Origin: Ciborinia camelliae
Lineage: Eukaryota > Ascomycota > Leotiomycetes > Helotiales > Sclerotiniaceae
Direction: 5' to 3'
Length of the DNA stretch: 64,000 bases
NCBI GenBank assembly: GCA_025890175.1
Contig: JANPYM010000005.1
Span: 2,194,166 to 2,258,165 of the forward strand
This document shows positions 46,493 to 58,115 of this stretch, piece after piece. Within the stretch, counting starts at the first letter, position 1; each line of letters begins with the position of its first letter. Position numbers and translations under genes: made by a program. Under the pieces are notes generated by a model that saw nothing but the letters and a program-made list of their open reading frames with translations, was not told where the DNA came from and did no database searches.

Positions 46493-49400
46493 ATGGCGCA
46501 CAATTATGAAGTTGGTACAAAGGCATGGCAGCCGGATGCTACAGAAGGATGGGTTGCTTCGGAATTGGTCTCCAAGACATTGAATGGAGACAAATACACG
46601 CTGGTCTTTCAACTTGAAAATGGAGAGGTTTGTTATCCCGCAACTTGGCAGCATGTTCATATTTTCTTCTTCCTAAATGATGCTGACTTTGGTTTCCTAC
46701 TGCAGAATAAGTCAATAGAAACTACAGAAGAAGCTTTGACACAAGCAAATAATGCCTCCCTACCCCCTCTAATGAATCCAACGATGCTCGAAGCTAGCGA
46801 TGATCTGACGAATCTTTCCCATCTCAACGAGCCTGCTGGTAGGGTCCCTGATTACAATATGCGTTCATTCGTAAAACTAACTTTACCGTGCAGTCTTACA
46901 AGCTATTCGATTACGATACTTGCAGAAAGAAATATATACATACAGTGGTATTGTGCTGATAGCAACGAATCCCTTTGCGCGGGTCGATTCTTTATATGTT
47001 CCTGGCATGGTACAGGTGTATGCGGGAAGGCAAAGGGCCACTCAAGCTCCGCATCTGTTCGCGATTGCGGAGGAAGCTTTTGCGTAAGTAGCCACAGTTT
47101 AGACCTTTGAGACTTGCTAATGATTTCCAGGGATATGTTGCGAAGTCAAAAGAATCAGACCATTGTGGTATCAGGAGAATCTGGAGCTGGCAAGACTGTC
47201 AGTGCCAAATACATAATGCGATATTTTGCTACCAGAGAATCACCAGATCAGCCAGGAACAAGGACGAAACGGGGTACAGAACAAATGAGTGAAACAGAAG
47301 AGCGGATTTTGGCAACAAATCCTATCATGGAAGCTTTCGGTAACGCCAAGACCACACGTAACGACAATTCTTCTAGATTCGGAAAGTATATCGAGATTAT
47401 GTTTGACGATAAAACCAATATCATTGGAGCGAAGATTCGGACATACTTGTTAGAGCGCTCGAGATTAGTGTTTCAACCACTTAAGGAGCGAAATTACCAC
47501 GTTTTCTACCAGCTAGTAGCAGGAGCATCAGAAAGCGAGACAAAGGAACTGGATTTGAAGTCTGTGGAGCAATTTGATTACCTCAACCAGGGAAGTTCGC
47601 CAACTATCGATGGTGTTGATGATAAGGCAGAATTTGAGGCACTGAAAGGGTCTTTGGCAACAATAGGAGTTGATGCCAGTCAACAAGCAGATATCTTCAG
47701 ATTGCTTGCAGCTTTACTTCATTTAGGTGACGTAAAGATCACCGCATCGAGAACGGACTCTGTGTTGGCTCCTAATGAGCCAGCATTGTTGAAGGCGACA
47801 GCGTTGCTCGGTGTGGATCCTGTGGAGTTTGCAAAATGGACCGTGAAGAAGCAGTTAATTACGAGAGGCGAGAAAATTACATCGAACTTGACTCAACAAC
47901 AAGCAATCGTTGTGCGAGACTCAGTTGCGAAGTTTATCTACTCAAGTATGTTCGATTGGCTCGTGGATAGTATCAACCATGCCCTTGCCACCGATGAAGT
48001 GTTAGCTCGCGTGAAAACATTCATTGGTGTGTTGGATATTTACGGGTTCGAGCATTTTGCCAAGAATTCTTTCGAACAATTCTGTATCAACTATGCGAAT
48101 GAGAAACTCCAACAAGAGTTTAACGCCCACGTGTTCAAACTCGAACAAGAGGAATATCTTAGGGAGGAGATCGACTGGACATTCATCGACTTTTCGGACA
48201 ACCAACCCTGCATTGACTTGATTGAGGGAAAGCTCGGTGTATTGTCACTCCTTGATGAAGAATCTAGGTTGCCCATGGGATCAGATGAGCAGTTTGTGAT
48301 GAAGCTGCATCATAATTTTGCAGCCGACAAGAACAAATTCTACAAAAAGCCTCGCTTTGGAAAATCGTCATTCACTGTTTGTCATTATGCTATCGATGTC
48401 ACTTATGAGTCCGACGGCTTTATTGACAAGAATCGTGACACTGTTCCCGATGAACATATGGCAGTGTTGAGAGCCTCCTCAAACAAATTTTTGGGTACAG
48501 TTTTAGATGCTGCTTCTGCTGTGCGGGAAAAGGATACAGCCTCGGCGACAACCTCAGCTGCAACAAAGCCCACACCTGGTCGACGGATTGGTGTTGCTGT
48601 TAACCGCAAACCTACTTTAGGTGGTATTTTCAAATCCTCTCTGATCGAGCTTATGAGCACTATCAACGGCACAGATGTTCACTATATTCGATGTATCAAG
48701 CCCAACGAGGCTAAAGAGTCATGGGTCTTCGAGGGCCCTATGGTTTTGAGTCAATTACGAGCTTGTGGTGTACTCGAGACAGTTAGAATCAGTTGTGCAG
48801 GATATCCCACACGTTGGACATATGAGGAATTTGCTTTACGATACTACATGTTAACTCCCTCATCAGCATGGACATCGGAGATTCGCGAGATGGCTAATAT
48901 AATTCTCACGAAAGCACTTGGTGCTAGCAGTGGAGGTGGACTGGACAAGTATCAACTTGGTCTGACAAAGATTTTCTTCCGTGCAGGCATGTTGGCATTT
49001 TTGGAGAACTTGCGCACAACCCGACTCAATGACTGTGCAATCATGATACAGAAGAACCTCAAAGCGAAGTACTATCGACGCAAGTATCTTGATGCCAGAA
49101 GTGCGATTCTTACATTTCAATCTGCAGTTCGAGGTCATCTTGCTCGTAAGTCTGCTCAAGAGAGTCGTAAGGTCAAGGCTGCTACAACCATTCAAAGAGT
49201 TTGGCGTGGTCATAAACAGCGCAAGCAGTTCTTGGCCATTCGCAACAATGTTATCCTCGCTCAAGCTGCTGCCAAGGGTTTCTTGCGCAGGAAGGAAATT
49301 ATGGAGACTCGAGTCGGGAATGCTGCTATGATTATTCAAAGATCCTGGAGATCAAGGCAGTCGCTTAAGAAATGGAGAGATTACAGGAAAAAGGTTGTGA

Positions 49401-51510
49401 TCGTCCAAAGTCTTTGGAGGGGTAAAACAGCACGTCGTGGATATAAGAAGATTCGTGAAGAGGCAAGAGACCTCAAAGAGATTTCTTACAAATTGGAGAA
49501 CAAGGTCGTCGAACTTACCCAATCTGTCGGTACGATGAAGAGGGAGAACAAGACTTTGGTGACTCAAGTAGAGAACTACGAAAGTCAGATCAAGTCATGG
49601 AAGAACAGGCACAATGCTTTGGAAGCTCGCGTAAAGGAATTGCAAACTGAGGCTAACCAAGCCGGTATAACTGCCGCACGTCTCTCTGTCATGGAGGAAG
49701 AAATGAAGAAACTTCAAACAAATTTCGACGAGTCGGCTGTCAATATCAAGCGTCTGCAAGAAGAAGAGAAGGAGCTGAGGGAGTCTCTTAGAATATCAAA
49801 TCTCGAACTCGAGAAGGCAAAGGAGGAGGGCACCTTGCACGAATCCGAGAAAATTACTCTTAGACAACAGCTTGTTGATCTGCAAGATCAACTTGACTTG
49901 GCAAAGCGTGCAGGTCCTGTTCTACCGCCAAATGGTGACATTATGAACGGTGGTGTTGCAGCGCAACAAAACGGACTTATCAATCTGGTTTCTTCCAAGA
50001 AGCCAAAACGCAGAAGCGCAGGGGCCGAGCCGCGTGAGTTAGATCGCTTCAGTGCAGCTTACAACCCAAGACCGGTCTCCATGGCTGTCACAAGCAACAA
50101 TCTCCACCAACAAACACTCTCTGGCTCCACATTCCAGCCCAATGTTGACACCATTGAGTTCGAGCTCGAGAATCTTTTGGCGGATGAGGAAGGCTTGAAC
50201 GAAGAGGTCACGATTGGTTTGATCAAAAACCTTAAGATTCCAGCCGCTACATCCACTCCACCACCAACAGACAAGGAAGTCCTCTTCCCGTCCTACTTGA
50301 TCAACTTGGTCACGTCAGAGATGTGGAACAATGGATTCGTTAAGGAATCGGAAAGATTCCTTGCAAATGTCATGCAATCCATCCAACATGAAGTGATGCA
50401 GCACGATGGCGATGAGGCCGTCAACCCTGGTGCCTTTTGGTTGTCGAATGTTCACGAGATGCTTTCTTTTGTTTTCTTGGCTGAAGACTGGTACGAAGCC
50501 CAGAAGTCGGACAATTTCGAGTATGATCGTCTTCTGGATATCGTCAAGCACGATCTCGAGAGTTTAGAATTCAATATCTATCATACCTGGATGAAGGTTC
50601 TAAAGAAGAAATTGCAAAAGATGATTATCCCGGCCATCATCGAATCCCAATCGCTGCCAGGTTTCGTCACCAATGAAAGCAATAGATTCTTAGGTAAATT
50701 GCTTCAGACCAATTCAGCTCCCGCTTTTAGCATGGACAACTTGCTCAGCTTGCTCAACAATGTTTTCAAAGCCATGAAGGCCTACTATTTGGAAGATTCA
50801 ATTATCACCCAGACAGTTACGGAATTACTCAGATTGGTCGGTGTCACCGCATTCAACGATCTTTTGATGAGAAGAAACTTCTTGTCGTGGAAGCGAGGAC
50901 TTCAGATCAATTACAACATTACAAGAATCGAGGAGTGGTGTAAGAGTCATGATATGCCAGAGGGAACCCTTCAGCTAGAACACTTGATGGTAAGTAACGT
51001 GATGTATTTCTAGCAAGAACGGGTGCTAACAAAGTTACAGCAAGCAACTAAGCTACTTCAGTTGAAGAAGGCCACTCTCAACGATATCGAGATTATTCAA
51101 GATATCTGCTGGATGCTGTCACCGAATCAGATTCAGAAGCTGCTCAATCAATATCTTGTCGCAGATTATGAACAGCCCATTAACGGAGAAATCATGAAAG
51201 CTGTAGCTTCCCGCGTCACCGAAAAGAGCGACGTTTTGCTCTTGGCTGCTGTTGATATGGATGACAGTGGGCCATATGAAATAGCAGAACCTCGTGTAAT
51301 CACAGCCCTGGAGACATACACGCCTTCTTGTAAGTATTTCTTTCGTGTTTGTGATCAAACATAGCTAACAAGGACCTAGGGCTCCAAACACCAAGACTAA
51401 AACGCCTGGCAGAGATTGTTTCCCAGCAGGCCATGCAGCAACAAGAAAAAATGGAATACGCTCACGATGATATCAATGAGCAATCAGACAACGAGACGAA
51501 CGGTGCTTGA
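46493..51510 (+). CDS. MYO2: Class V myosin
   Basis: Actin motor that carries vesicles and organelles to growing tips. Six exons: 46493-46627, 46706-46838, 46894-47083, 47131-50989, 51041-51329 and 51380-51510 (1578 aa, the usual length). N-terminal SH3-like part, then motor: P-loop GESGAGKT near residue 170, switch I NDNSSRFGK, switch II DIYGFEHF, and the actin-binding region around IRCIKPNEAKESWVFEGPMV. Six IQ motifs follow (QKNLKAKYYRRKYL, QSAVRGHLARKSA, QRVWRGHKQRKQFL and others), a coiled coil of about 150 residues, a low-complexity linker, and a DIL cargo domain (AFWLSNVHEMLSFVFLAEDW). It ends with an acidic, Gln-rich tail. Confidence 0.97.
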
Positions 51511-52891
51511 TTGCGGGATCACTTGTGGTCCCCTTATCTAATGCAAAACCTCTTACCTTCTTCTGTACCATTTTCACATCCACCACTTAAGATCTTTTCT
51601 GCCATGGCTTGGAGAGCCTTTTGTATATGGCATTTGGGATGCTTCCAATATTTGCACAACCTTTGGGGTAGCATGACATCTTGATTGTTAGCGTATATTT
51701 TCCTATTTTTGGAGGCGAGAAAGGGAACTAAATGATTCTTTTTGTAGATTTGATAGCACAAGGTCTTCTTAGTGCAATCGTGTACAATCTTCCCATCGGG
51801 CGTTGGAAGTTACTTTAATACTCTTTTGCTTTTTTCAATTTTTCTGTTACTTCTTTCTGTTCTTCTTCTTTTAGGGATATGATATGGGGGACAAGACAAG
51901 ACAACTGAGATGATCGATATTAGATGATATTATGAAAAGATAAGATGAAGATTAGTAGAGTAAGCTTTTTCGCCAAAAATAATGGGTGGAATGTTATGTT
52001 CATGTGGTGTTTTGGGCTAGGTACTTTTGATAGGAGATTTCTGAATGTGAGAGATAATTAATATCAAGAAATGAAAACAAGACTGAAGGCAAATACGATA
52101 TCGTGCTATGATGTATAGATCGAGTCGATGTGTTGTGGGACGAATCGGCCGGCATTATTAGGTAAAGAATACGTTTCTGTTCGAGTGCTTGGCCTTATTG
52201 TTTGGTTCAATGGTGAGAAATGGCGGGCATGGATTTGCACGTTGCGTTGAGCTGCAGATTAGGTAATAGATACATGCAAAGCCTTAAGGTTGGATTCCTC
52301 CTCCTGGGTTCCCACCACAGCCAAGGAAGGGAGGGACCTCCGACCTCCCTCTCAGCCCAACTTTCACTTTCAGTCCCCCTCCGTTTTTCTACATCCCCTC
52401 TTCTCCGCACTAGACCCCACATTTGACCCCACATTTCTCTCTCTTGCCGGAATCTTCACCCTTTTCCAACATTATGTTAGAAGTCCTAATTATGAATTAA
52501 AACTGAGATCTTGACCCTTCTGACTAAAGTCTTCAACCCTCCGGCTCTCTTTCCACTCTGGGTTCCTCTCCAATATAGGTATGGAAGATCAAAACACTTT
52601 CTGTCAGAAGATTTCCTCCCACCACATCTTCTGGACTGTATACCATCCAGTCAAGTCCAGCCTATCCATATACACCCACACCCACCTAAAATATAAAAGA
52701 GAAAAAAACATCGACAAGAGACAAGTCCTCAATACCTTCCAAGGTTATATTCATACCTTCTATTACAGAGCAGGCGTGGGTGCAGTATGTTTGGATCCTG
52801 ACTTCATAACGGTTATTTTTAAGGAATTCAAAGACTTCCTTCCCCCAACACAAAGGGGGAACAAAGTGGGAACCAAAAAAAAGCAAAAGAA
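51511..52891. other. Intergenic, 1.4 kb
   Basis: 3' region of MYO2, then CT-rich sequence (about 52310-52445) with no convincing gene. Ends in the T-rich termination zone of the 5S gene (read on the minus strand). Confidence 0.4.
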
Positions 52892-53010
52892 ACATACAAC
52901 AGTGGGGATTCGCTGGTGGTCACCCACCCAACTACTAATCCACCGATCTGAAGCTTGTGTATGGCAGAGCGGACGGGATGCCCAATTCTCTTCAGTCTAT
53001 GGTCGTATGT
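52892..53010 (-). rRNA. rrn5: 5S ribosomal RNA
   Basis: On the minus strand the 119-nt sequence starts ACATACGACCATAGACTG and ends CCCCACTGTTGTATGT. The first nine and last nine bases pair completely (one G-U), forming helix I. It contains GGGCATCCCGTCCGCTCTGCC and the internal-promoter box C region AGTAGTTGGGTGGGTGACCA, both hallmark 5S segments. Downstream on that strand is a T-rich stretch fitting RNA polymerase III termination. It stands alone between protein genes. It looks intact rather than a pseudogene; I see no gap in the conserved helices. Confidence 0.95.
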
Positions 53011-53578
53011 GACAGTCCCGTGTTTGATAGAAACCATATATCAGACGAGAGAGGGTGAGAGGGATTGTGAAGGCTGAATAGGCATGAATGAAAATTGAAG
53101 GGAGTTAGTAAGTAAGGGGTTTGATAAAGATATGTACGATGCAGGTATTGATGAGAAGATGGATGAAGTATAAGGGCATTTTCCCTTGGATGTAAGGATA
53201 GGTATATATAGAGATAGAGAAAGGGGTGGTTAACATATAAACGGAATAGAAAACAAAAAGAAAAGGCTGAATACTACCTAGGTACTAAACGAACTCCAGA
53301 CTGAGAAAGATAATTATTACCCCCATAAAGTTAATTGATGATACTAAAGGAAGATATGCACTTGCCTATATAGAAACTGAACACTGATAGCATTTGGTTC
53401 TTCCTTCTGCATTCTACTCTCATAAACTTCCCTTGGAGAAACAATGCATCGAATCCCTAAGATGTCATTGCAGTTGTACACTTACAACAACCACAAAAGA
53501 TTTGACAATAAGGGTATTTTATTATTCTTCTCACAATCATCCACTTGTAATCCCCAATCAACCTTGACCCCAACCATC
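53011..53578. other. Spacer between 5S rRNA and RRP36
   Basis: 568 bp of AT-rich sequence that includes the upstream side of the 5S gene. The plus-strand frame over the RRP36 3' end is antisense shadow. Nothing else seen. Confidence 0.4.
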
Positions 53579-54532
53579 CTACTCGACCATTCTCCTTGCC
53601 CTCGGCATATTCTTCTTTTCTTTTCCCTCCACCTTCTTTCTCCTCCTTTCGATAACCCGATCCAATTGTCTCCCCTTCAACTCTCCATATGTATCCAACA
53701 GAACCCTCTTCTTCTGTTCGGCCGCCTTCAAATAATACGGCGTCTTTCCCTCCTTCACCAGCTCCTTCTCCTCCTTCCTATGCTTATCCAATATATCCCT
53801 CGCCTTCCTCTTCCTTGCATCCGTCTTCTTCCTACTTTCCATGCTCAACAATTTCCTCTTCAACGTCTCCTTCACATCTTCATCCTTGGTCTTCTTAATT
53901 GCCTCCCTTAACTCCTTCATCTCATCCTCTCGGTAATCATCCAAGAAACTATATGCTCTCTCAATTTTTCCTTGATCAACTGGACCGTTCGTGGGCTCAA
54001 ATCGTGGATCTCGAATTTCTCTTTTTTTCACGGGTACGGCTTCCCTGCGACGGGAAACGGCTTTCTTGCTGGAGATTTCGGTGGGCGCATTTTTGTTACT
54101 GCGGGTGAAGTCTCGTTGGTCCTTCTTTCCGGCTTTACGTTCGGTAGCTTCATTATCCTCCCATCCATCTCCGCTACTCTTTTTTAACTTTTTCGAGTCC
54201 TTTTTGCTGGGTTTGGTCATGGTAGCTTGTGCTTTCGCCAATGCGCCAAAAGAAATTGAGGCTGCATCGTTAGACATTTCTTCTTCGGATTCAGATGCTC
54301 CCTATTGCAATGTTACTAAGAGTCATTGATTTCGTTGGACAAAACTAACCTCATTCTGTTCATCATCAACTTCTGAATTGCTGGAATTCCCCTCTTCCTC
54401 ATCGTCATCTTTGCCAATTTCTGATGGAGCAGAATCAGAAGAAGATTCTTCAATTTCTTCGGAAGGTTCCCTTCTTGCTCTCACACGTCTTTGCAGACCA
54501 GTGTCTAGTGCTTTTCTCTTCGTTGATAACAT
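53579..54532 (-). CDS. RRP36: rRNA biogenesis protein Rrp36
   Basis: Nucleolar factor for early pre-rRNA cleavages leading to the 40S subunit. Two exons, 54350-54532 and 53579-54301 (301 aa). The head is acidic and Ser-rich (EEIEESSSDSAPSEIGKDDD). The conserved part is REIRDPRFEPTNGPVDQGK, AYSFLDDYREDEMKELREAI and the Lys/Arg-rich helical C-terminus ending KKNMPRARRMVE, with the GKTPYYLKAAEQKKRVLLD segment typical of RRP36. High Lys/Arg content suits RNA contacts. It diverges from the HAD-like gene with only 218 bp between starts. Confidence 0.93.
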
Positions 54533-54750
54533 CTTAAAATTTTGTGGTGTTGGTCAGGATTCAATTTCTGGGAAGTCTAGAATTGACCTGACATGGGAAT
54601 TTTTTGCCCATCCAAGGGCGGTGACTACCGGAAGAACAAAACACCGATCGGCCCCACAAAACTTTCTTGTTATCACTTTTTCGAAGCTCATCTTCAGCCT
54701 TGAGATCTACTAACAATAGAACGATACCCTACAGGCACAGTTTCTAGCCA

Positions 54751-55896
54751 ATGTCACTTTTGCATTCTTTCGCATTCACGATCACTGCAAGACGGTTGAA
54801 TTATTCTACTGTGCGGACTTTCTCTTTAACAAACAATGCGTTAAAACGAGTAACTTTCAGTCGAAACGGTCGAGAACATTCACCGTTGAAAGATATTGTA
54901 ACGGAGAAATCAATACCACCCCCTCCACTATTACAAACACCATACCTTGCGAGTGTCTCAGATCCATTGCAAGAATCTAAATTCTTTTACTCGTCACTTG
55001 TCAGTCACCAAGAACAACCGGAACCAGAAGAGACAATGACTCCCATGTCCAGAAATACGAAATTTCGACCCTCCAATGCCTCGGGCGGTATCCCCAACCC
55101 TACCATCGCATACCTAGATGGTACCTTTACCGAGCCAGGAAAACCCTCCCGCTCCTCTACCGCCCGCCACCTGCTCGTTGTAATCGATCTAAATGGCACC
55201 CTCCTCTACCGCCCCAACCGCAAAAATCCCACCAAATTTACCGCCCGCCCCCATGCCGAAAGGTTCCTCAAGTACTGCATCGACACCTTTTCCGTCATAA
55301 TCTGGTCATCTGCCAAAGCGCAAAACGTGGTGCCCATGTGCCAATCGATCCTCAGCTTGGAACTCCGCAGAAAGATCATCGCCATCTGGGGACGCGAAAC
55401 CTTCGGTCTCACCACCGCCGACTACAATACGCGCGTGCAATGCTACAAGCGTCTCACCAGGCTCTGGAACGATTCCAAGATCGCAGCTTCGCACCCCAAT
55501 GCCCACCATGGTGACAGATGGGACCAGACCAATACTGTATTGATTGATGATTCCAGCGAGAAAGCCCGCAGTGAACCCTACAACCTAATCCAAATACCAG
55601 AATTCTTTGGCGATCACAAGGAAGTTGGAGATGTATTGCCACAGGTACATGATTACTTGAATTTCCTCAGCATGCATGAGAATGTCAGTGCTGCCATTCG
55701 ATATTCGCCATTTGTCCCACAGCCCAAGGCCGATCCTCGTGATGCTACGGGCTTGAACTTGCCCATTCATCCACCAAGAGTTCCAGATCCTGTTAGGGCT
55801 CCATCTCCAGTTACAGTGTTGTACCGGCCTGCACACTCAAGTGATAATGTACCCTCAAAGTATCAACCGATGCTCGGAAATTCGGAGAAGTGGTAA
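54751..55896 (+). CDS. FCP1/NIF-domain HAD-superfamily protein
   Basis: Single-exon gene, 381 aa. The central FCP1 homology domain runs from HLLVVIDLNGTLLYRP (near residue 145) through KFTARPHAERFLKYCIDTFS and FSVIIWSSAKAQNVVPMC to TVLIDDSSEKARSEPYNLIQ, the HAD motifs in order. The nucleophile motif reads DLNGT rather than the DLDET of classic CTD phosphatases; the first Asp is present but the second is Asn. The first 35 residues (MSLLHSFAFTITARRLNYST...) look like a mitochondrial presequence, though they may be disordered. No transmembrane helix as in Tim50 is seen. Function as phosphatase is not assured. Confidence 0.85.
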   Translation: MSLLHSFAFTITARRLNYSTVRTFSLTNNALKRVTFSRNGREHSPLKDIVTEKSIPPPPLLQTPYLASVSDPLQESKFFYSSLVSHQEQPEPEETMTPMSRNTKFRPSNASGGIPNPTIAYLDGTFTEPGKPSRSSTARHLLVVIDLNGTLLYRPNRKNPTKFTARPHAERFLKYCIDTFSVIIWSSAKAQNVVPMCQSILSLELRRKIIAIWGRETFGLTTADYNTRVQCYKRLTRLWNDSKIAASHPNAHHGDRWDQTNTVLIDDSSEKARSEPYNLIQIPEFFGDHKEVGDVLPQVHDYLNFLSMHENVSAAIRYSPFVPQPKADPRDATGLNLPIHPPRVPDPVRAPSPVTVLYRPAHSSDNVPSKYQPMLGNSEKW

Positions 55897-56326
55897 ATTG
55901 GTCCGACAATGGCTTGGTGCTACTGGTACGTTTCTCATTTACATAGAGTTACATCTTAGAAACTGCAAGAATTAACACCGAGTGATAGACGATTTGCATG
56001 ACATCAAGTTACTTGGTAGTTTCTTCTCTCTTTTATGATACCCCTTTTCAGACACACTTCTGGTGCTTATGTGGTGGTGGATCAGTGGATGATCAGGATA
56101 GCATAAGGAATCACGGCATGAGTTGGCGTTCACGATGATAATGAATGTATAGCAGCATGGTAGTAAACTTAGATTGCATTTTTTGCAGAAACCCTAAGAT
56201 AGAAATACCAATGATGATCTTCATATGATTCGTATTCATTTACCCTTTCACGTGTCATGAATTACACGTTAACCCCATTCAGCGCTAAAATCATTGTAAA
56301 AATTGAAACATCTTAAAAGTAATAAT
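55897..56326. other. Convergent 3' spacer
   Basis: 3' regions of the HAD-like gene and eEF1B-gamma; no gene seen. Confidence 0.45.
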
Positions 56327-57883
56327 TTACTTGAAGACCTTTCCGTCAGCCCATGGGTACTCCTTGCCGGCAACGACAAGTGGCTTCTCCCAGGTCCATT
56401 GCTCGTTGACGAACTCCTGGTCCTCTGGCTTGGTGGCATCAAGCTTGGTGAACTCGTAGCTCTCATAGTCAGGGGCGACATCGAAAGCTGGGAGAGCCTC
56501 TTGACCACGGATGACGAAAGCACCCTTGATGATGCTGTCGTTGGCGGTACCGTAAACGGAAGCACATCCAAAGATGTACTTGCGGGAAGCCTCAAGACGG
56601 GCGAAGAAACCACCGATCAAGTTGGAGGTCATGAAGGTTTGGGTAAGCTCATCGTTGTACTTGTAGTCAACAGCCCACAGGGAGTACTCCTCAGCGTTGT
56701 AGTTCTCCCAGAACCACTTAAGGGCATCAGGGGTCTCTGAGTTGGAGTATTGACGCTTCCACTCATCGAGAGGGATGGTGGACTTTGGCAAAGCCTCGAG
56801 AGGGTGCTTTGGCTTTGGTGCAGCTGGAGCCTCCTCTTCCTCTTCCTCGACCTCCTTAGCCTTTGGCTTAGGGGCCTCCTTCTTTGGCTTCTCGGCCTTT
56901 GGTTGCTCAGGCTTCTTTGGTGCTTGGTTCTTGAGGGTTGCCTCATCGATCAAAGCGAGGGGTTCAACAACAGCGGAGTAGATTGGCTGGTTGTAGACGG
57001 TAGCGTACCAACGGGCAGTGTTGGGGTTCTCTGCGCGCCATTGCTTGTCGAAGAAGAATTGGAAACCACGGGAGATGATACCAGCAGCGAACAAATCGGC
57101 AAGAGTGATGCGCTCACCAGCGAGGTAGGTGTTGTTCAAGAGATGCTCCTCAATGACGGAGACACACTTGGCAGTGGACTTGATGGCTTCATCAACGTTC
57201 TTCTTGTTGTATGGGTCACGGCCAGTGAGAGGGCGGGACCAAGCACTGAGGGATGGGAGGACCTCAGAGTTGAAGAAAGACATCCACTTCAAGATAGAAG
57301 CATAGTCTTGCTTGGTCTTACCGAGAAGGGTGGTCTTCTCGTTTTGGGAGGTGACTAGAAAACTTTGTAAGCTATTGACTCATAAAATCAAATCAAATGC
57401 AAATAAAAAATTTCAAGATAGTGTTCAGAGTCTAATTAATAAAGATCAACATAGAATGATTAAGACAGGGATAACTGTATGACATTTTTTTCATCATTAC
57501 ACAAATGGTATAATAGCAGGCAGTAGTTGTTGCAAATTTGTGCGAAACAAAGTGGGGTGTGAGATCAACAAACATACGGTAGATGGCGATGGCAATAGCC
57601 TCATGGAGGGTATAACCGTCAGCACCGACAAAGGTTGGGACTCTGCCGAGCTTGTTGATCTTGAGGTAGTCATCAGAGACACCCTTGGATGGGTCGGTCT
57701 CGACGATGTCGAGCTCGATGTTGTTGGCCTTTGCAACTGCAAGAATGGCAGTTGAGCGGGAGTTACCCTTTGAAAGAAAGGATTAGCAAAAGATTCATTG
57801 AGAAATGTATTCACAGAGGATGTTGCAGAGATTAAGAGGTTGTGAATACATACCGGGAAGGTGTAGAGAGTTCCGAAAGACAT
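56327..57883 (-). CDS. TEF4: Translation elongation factor eEF1B gamma
   Basis: Structural subunit of the eEF1B nucleotide-exchange complex for eEF1A. Three exons: 57854-57883, 57578-57767 and 56327-57354 (415 aa). The N-terminal half is a glutathione-transferase fold (MSFGTLYTFPGNSRSTAILA; HEAIAIAIYLTSQNEKTTLL; ERITLADLFAAGIISRGFQF). A Lys/Pro/Glu-rich linker (PKKPEQPKAEKPKKEAPKP, then EEEEEEAP) leads to the conserved C-terminal domain with NSETPDALKWFWENYNAEEY and YIFGCASVYGTANDSIIKGA. Codon use is highly biased, as for other abundant proteins. The 223-nt second intron carries a C/D snoRNA. Confidence 0.96.
57418..57505 (-). ncRNA. snR38: Intronic C/D-box snoRNA, snR38-like
   Basis: Inside the long second intron of eEF1B gamma, on the host strand: GTGT terminal stem, box C ATGATGA (57497-57491), the guide CAGTTATCCCTGT (57477-57465), D'-like CTTA (57464-57461), a degenerate C' (GTTGATC) and box D CTGA (57428-57425) followed by ACAC, which pairs with the GTGT. 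The guide is a perfect 13-nt complement of the universally conserved large-subunit rRNA sequence ACAGGGATAACTG in the peptidyl-transferase centre. The fifth base before D' faces the second G of GGG. That matches yeast snR38 (target G2815 of 25S), which is itself encoded in an intron of TEF4, the yeast eEF1B-gamma gene. The rRNA and yeast facts are from memory. Confidence 0.9.
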
Positions 57884-58115
57884 TTTTGTGTTTAGTCAAA
57901 ATTGTTGATCTGGATAGAAGAGACTTTCGTGGGATGAGTAGTTCCGACTCGAAATTTTGTGGTGGAAGGCGGGGCTGTATTACGCTAATCCATATTTAGA
58001 TTAGACTTATAATCAGCTGATACGGGAAAATCGAGATATGGAATCCTAAAGTTTGCGAAAGTCGATTAAGAAGGTAAACGTACCACACAGTCTACGACTA
58101 CGTTCCATCTTCAAT

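Noticed and set aside
52581..53012. 143-codon plus-strand frame over the 5S locus
   Set aside because: Its second half is the antisense of the 5S rRNA gene.
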